The translations under genes and the position numbers were made by a program. A DNA stretch of 64,000 nt. Source: Alnus glutinosa (taxonomy: Eukaryota > Streptophyta > Magnoliopsida > Fagales > Betulaceae). Location of the stretch: NCBI RefSeq assembly GCF_958979055.1, contig NC_084897.1, forward strand, positions 24,393,628-24,457,627, given 5' to 3'. Below are positions 61,115-64,000 of the stretch, one piece after another. The notes beneath the pieces are model-generated. The model saw only the letters and a program-made list of their open reading frames with translations, did no database searches and was not told where the DNA came from. Positions within the stretch are counted from its first letter, which is position 1. Every line of letters begins with the position of its first letter.

Positions 61115-62139
61115 GAGCATCCCCAATGGATGATCTACATTTCAATTTATTTTACATGACCAAAACCCACTTTTTGCTAATTTAAATAACCACCAATAAA
61201 ACTATCATCGAACCGATTATTTAAACTTATATCTATTTTATTAAAATAATCATTTTTTTTTATTTTTTAATTATTTTTATTAAAACCTCATATTCAATCC
61301 TCTCCACCAACCCGAAATCACCTCACAGGCATTTCATCAACCAAACGACCTGCACTTTCAAGATCAAAATCAACCCACTGTAATTCACCACACCATTATC
61401 AACCAACTGGAATCAACCAGAATTATCAGAATTATGACATAGACACACCACACAAACTACACACAACCGGCAATCATCACGACATCACCACCGCACCAGA
61501 CAACTGACAACCATAACCACTACACCAGACCACCAGAAACCTCTAGAAGATCGGCAACCCAAATCCAGAAACTTCCGAAAAATAAAAATAAAAAACAACC
61601 CACTGGAAAATCAAAATCAAAATCAATCGAATGAGATCTTGATGAACGGTGAATCATCTCCGCCGCACGGCCCATGGTTTCCACAGACCCACCGCTAGGG
61701 CTCCGCTGGTTTCTCTCAACGATTCGTTTTTGTGTCCAGCCGAATCATCCACCATCACCTCCATCAATTTTGATCCGAAAAATAGTAATAATAATAATCG
61801 AATATGGCGTTTTGGCATAGTCAGAGTCATTTTATGGGAGAGGGTCGCAGCAGGATCCACCGGCCTCGTCTCTCGAGGACTTGTGAAGGGGACATGGAAC
61901 GATTTTGCGGAGAGAAAGGCGGGGAGACACGATCAAGAATAAGACAACCTGAAATAAAGAATAATAGAAAAAATGATAGATCCGTAAACAGTGCAACGCT
62001 GCATGTGGTGTTACACTGTTCACAAATCTCCATCAACGCCAGTTTATGTTTGGGATAGAGAAGCCGATAGAATCGGGTTTTTCTGGGTATGATTATCTAT
62101 TATAGCCAGGAAAAAATAACGAATCCGCTGGGACTGCTC
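61115..62139. mobile_element. TTA-type TIR element 1 with GC-rich interior
   Basis: Ends GAGCATCCCCAATGG and, in reverse complement, GAGCAGTCCCAGCGG, flanked by TTA on both sides (61112-61114, 62140-62142). The subterminal block GTGCAACGCTGCATGTGG...CACTGTTCAC and the right end are shared with the next element, but the interior is different. The interior at about 61640-61930 is GC-rich and exon-like; I could not identify a source gene. Confidence 0.75.
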
Positions 62140-62470
62140 TTAGTTAATACATGGGTTCATCCCTGCGTGTGGGTTTTTCAAATTTTGTGCTGTTGTTCTG
62201 GTCCACGTGCAAAGAATTGTAGGCCCAGCCCATTAGGCTTCCACAAATGAGATTGATATGGTCCGGATTCTGATCAGCCATTGGCCTTATTTGGGCAATC
62301 TCATCACGTCATCCTCGCTCATCACGTCTTTATCTGATGATCAAGCTGTACAACGATATCGAGAAGTCATTGAAATCTGGGCTGTTGACCTGAAGCAAAT
62401 CACTTCATGCTGATCTCTGGATTCCCCCTCCAGAAGGATCTCCAGACTCAAATAGACAAATAGCCATACC
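62140..62470. other. Spacer between two TIR elements
   Basis: Unremarkable sequence, no gene seen. Confidence 0.5.
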
Positions 62471-62840
62471 TTAGACCACTCCCAACAGCTTATCTATTTC
62501 TCAATTTATTATAGCTAACCAAAACTCACTTTATCTAATTTAGCTAACGAGTTTTAAAAGGCATCTCCATCAGATTATCTAAATTTCTCTCTATTTTATT
62601 AAAATAAGTATTTTTAAAATTTTTATTTATTATTATTTTTCTTTAATTTTTTTTTCTTTTTTTTTTTTTTCTTCTGGATGATTCTGCCCACGCCATCTTC
62701 TCCCTCATTTCCCCTCCGGCGTCCTCCTCCACAACATCTCCATCGTCGATAGCCTCTCCCTCGTCAAATACCCAAATCAAGCCCTCCTCTCATCAACTCC
62801 AGCCCATCATCTCCGTTTCCCACAAACACACAAAAAAAAA

Positions 62841-63040
62841 AAACTCAATAAATTAGCAGAGTTGGAGTAGCCATCCTTTCCGGCGCCGATATTGTTAGAG
62901 TCGGAGTCGTTGCCTGGCGAGACCTTGAAGCGGGAGACGATGAGCCACTGGACTAGCGAGAACCCGATCCCCACCACTGCGCACGCCGGAATCAGAATCT
63001 CCATCGCGATATCTGGCGAAAGCGTCACGCCCATAGCCAA
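62841..63040 (-). pseudogene. Captured N-terminal fragment of vacuolar H+-pyrophosphatase
   Basis: The minus-strand frame reads MEILIPACAVVGIGFSL and VQWLIVSRFKVS, then GKDGYSNS. This matches the first membrane segment and following loop of plant type I vacuolar proton-pumping pyrophosphatases (AVP1 family: EIL.P.CAV.GI.FSL.QW..VSR.K). Only about 65 of some 765 residues are present. The frame then runs into a non-homologous tail. Not a working pump. Confidence 0.8.
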
Positions 63041-63043
63041 AAA

Positions 63044-63121
63044 TCAGATGCCGGACTTGAGCTTGAAGCTACCGAACTTCATGGCCGAGATCTCGTGGAG
63101 CTGGAGGATCAGGGACTCCAT
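63044..63121 (-). pseudogene. Captured N-terminal fragment of UMP synthase
   Basis: The minus-strand frame reads MESLILQLHEISAMKFGSF then KLKSGI and a TGA stop (63044-63046). This is the start of the orotate phosphoribosyltransferase domain of plant UMP synthase (family pattern ALILQLHEI.AVKFG.FKLKSGI). The homology stops exactly where SSPIYID would follow. It lies in the same frame as the pyrophosphatase fragment, separated by the stop and two codons. Confidence 0.75.
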
Positions 63122-63457
63122 CGACGGCGAGGTTGTCCATCGACGACACGATCGGGAATTTTCGTTGGCCGGCGAGGCGCCTAGCTTCGAGCGTTTCAAC
63201 CTCCAACGACACAAAGAGAGAGACGAAGAAATTCTGCAAAAGAAACCCATCTAGAAGCTTCCCCGTTGTGAAGAAACAATAAAAAAATAAACCCATATAT
63301 GAATAGTGCAACTCCACATGTGGCGTTGCACTGTTCACCGATCTTCAACAAATGTAAACTGGCGTTGGGATAGCGAAGCTGATGGAGGAGCATTTTTGTG
63401 GTTTTCTTATGTATTGTAGATTTATAGTGGCTTTTACATAAGCTGCTGGGACTGCTC

Positions 63458-64000
63458 TTAAAACACTTTTGGTATTTATTTGTCTTTTTTCTTTTTTCTT
63501 TTCCTTTCTTTTAGGGGGAAGGATTTAATAAGAGTATTTACTAATTATCCACTACGATCTTCCACAAATACTAGAACCATATTTTCATGGATACATGCAA
63601 GGAAGAAAATCACACTTATTAGGTGGTACATATTTTGCTACATTAAAAATAAGTTTTTAATCACCAAAATTTATTTATTTTTTAACTGAAAATAGAAAAC
63701 ATAAATATCATTTGAAACATTTTCAATAATAATTATTCGAAGTTCACGTTTTCGCATTATTATTATTATTATGAATTTGCAATCAAAAAGAAATTATTTT
63801 TAAGAATAAGAAATAAGAATGAACATAATCCTTTGTAATTTCTGTTATTCTCCCATTCATACACAATTTTTAAGTTTAGCTAGGCCCCATACTGATACAG
63901 TGGTAGAGTAAAAATATTGCGAGGGCTAAATTAAAATTATGATAAACATAATTTAAAACAAAAATGAAGCAACTTATCTTGCAATATGTGTATTACAAAA
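63458..64000. other. AT-rich terminal sequence
   Basis: No gene or element recognised up to the window end. A TTA-repeat tract lies near 63755-63772. Confidence 0.5.

Larger units (their letters stand above)
62474..63457. mobile_element. TTA-type TIR element 2 carrying two host gene fragments (Pack-type)
   Basis: Ends GACCACTCCCAACAGCTTAT and, in reverse complement, GAGCAGTCCCAGCAGCTTAT (17 of 20 the same), flanked by TTA (62471-62473, 63458-63460). The start of the left side matches the element at 15294 (TAGCTAACCAAAACTCACTT). Between the ends lie, on the minus strand, a UMP synthase fragment and directly after it an H+-pyrophosphatase fragment. No transposase. TIR and TTA suit the PIF/Harbinger group, so I call it a Pack-type non-autonomous element. 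Confidence 0.8.

Noticed and set aside
62807..63040. A small membrane-protein gene
   Set aside because: Only the first part of an H+-pyrophosphatase, located within a transposon and running into unrelated sequence.

Overview
This window is nuclear DNA of a flowering plant, probably a woody eudicot. Its multi-exon genes have GT-AG introns, and the intergenic DNA is AT-rich and packed with LINE, LTR, MITE and TIR-element remnants and with CT and TA microsatellites. The gene families are plant-specific (Dof factor, UGT91-type glycosyltransferase, CAD-like dehydrogenase, malectin-kinesin). I cannot name the species from sequence alone.

Left part (1-35,300) is a small metabolic gene cluster on the + strand: a cinnamyl-alcohol-dehydrogenase-like gene (CAD-A, 3865-7668), two nearly identical intronless UGT91-like glycosyltransferase genes (21248-22645 and 27322-28719) and a second CAD-like gene (CAD-B, 32711-35274). 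It is built by duplication. The UGTs lie in two arms (about 15958-23600 and 24471-29963) that differ by datable insertions: a solo LTR in arm A, and a SINE, a TTA-type TIR element and a 225-bp insertion in arm B. The first 1.8 kb of the window is a copy of 13869-15930 (LINE 3' end plus flank), so a larger tandem repeat probably extends off the left edge. A full-length but decayed L1-type LINE fills 8680-15070.

Middle part (35,300-53,500) is mostly gene-poor. It has fold-back MITEs, two 5'-truncated LINE tails, long TA, CT, G and C runs, and one clear gene, a Dof transcription factor matching DOF5.7 (SCAP1) at 46177-47199. That gene has a CT tract reaching almost to its start codon and an upstream ORF in the same frame.

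Right part (53,543-60,095, minus strand) is a 19-exon kinesin-14 gene encoding an N-terminal malectin-like domain, a central motor and a C-terminal coiled coil (KIN-14Q/R type). It has two apparent GC-AG introns, MSA-type cell-cycle elements in its promoter and a coiled coil built from repeated exon modules. Beyond it lie two TIR elements of one family with TTA target duplications. The second (62474-63457) carries joined fragments of two unrelated host genes, UMP synthase and vacuolar H+-pyrophosphatase, which is the most unusual object in the window.

All exon structures were assembled by eye from splice consensus and protein continuity. Family names come from recognised motifs, without database searches.
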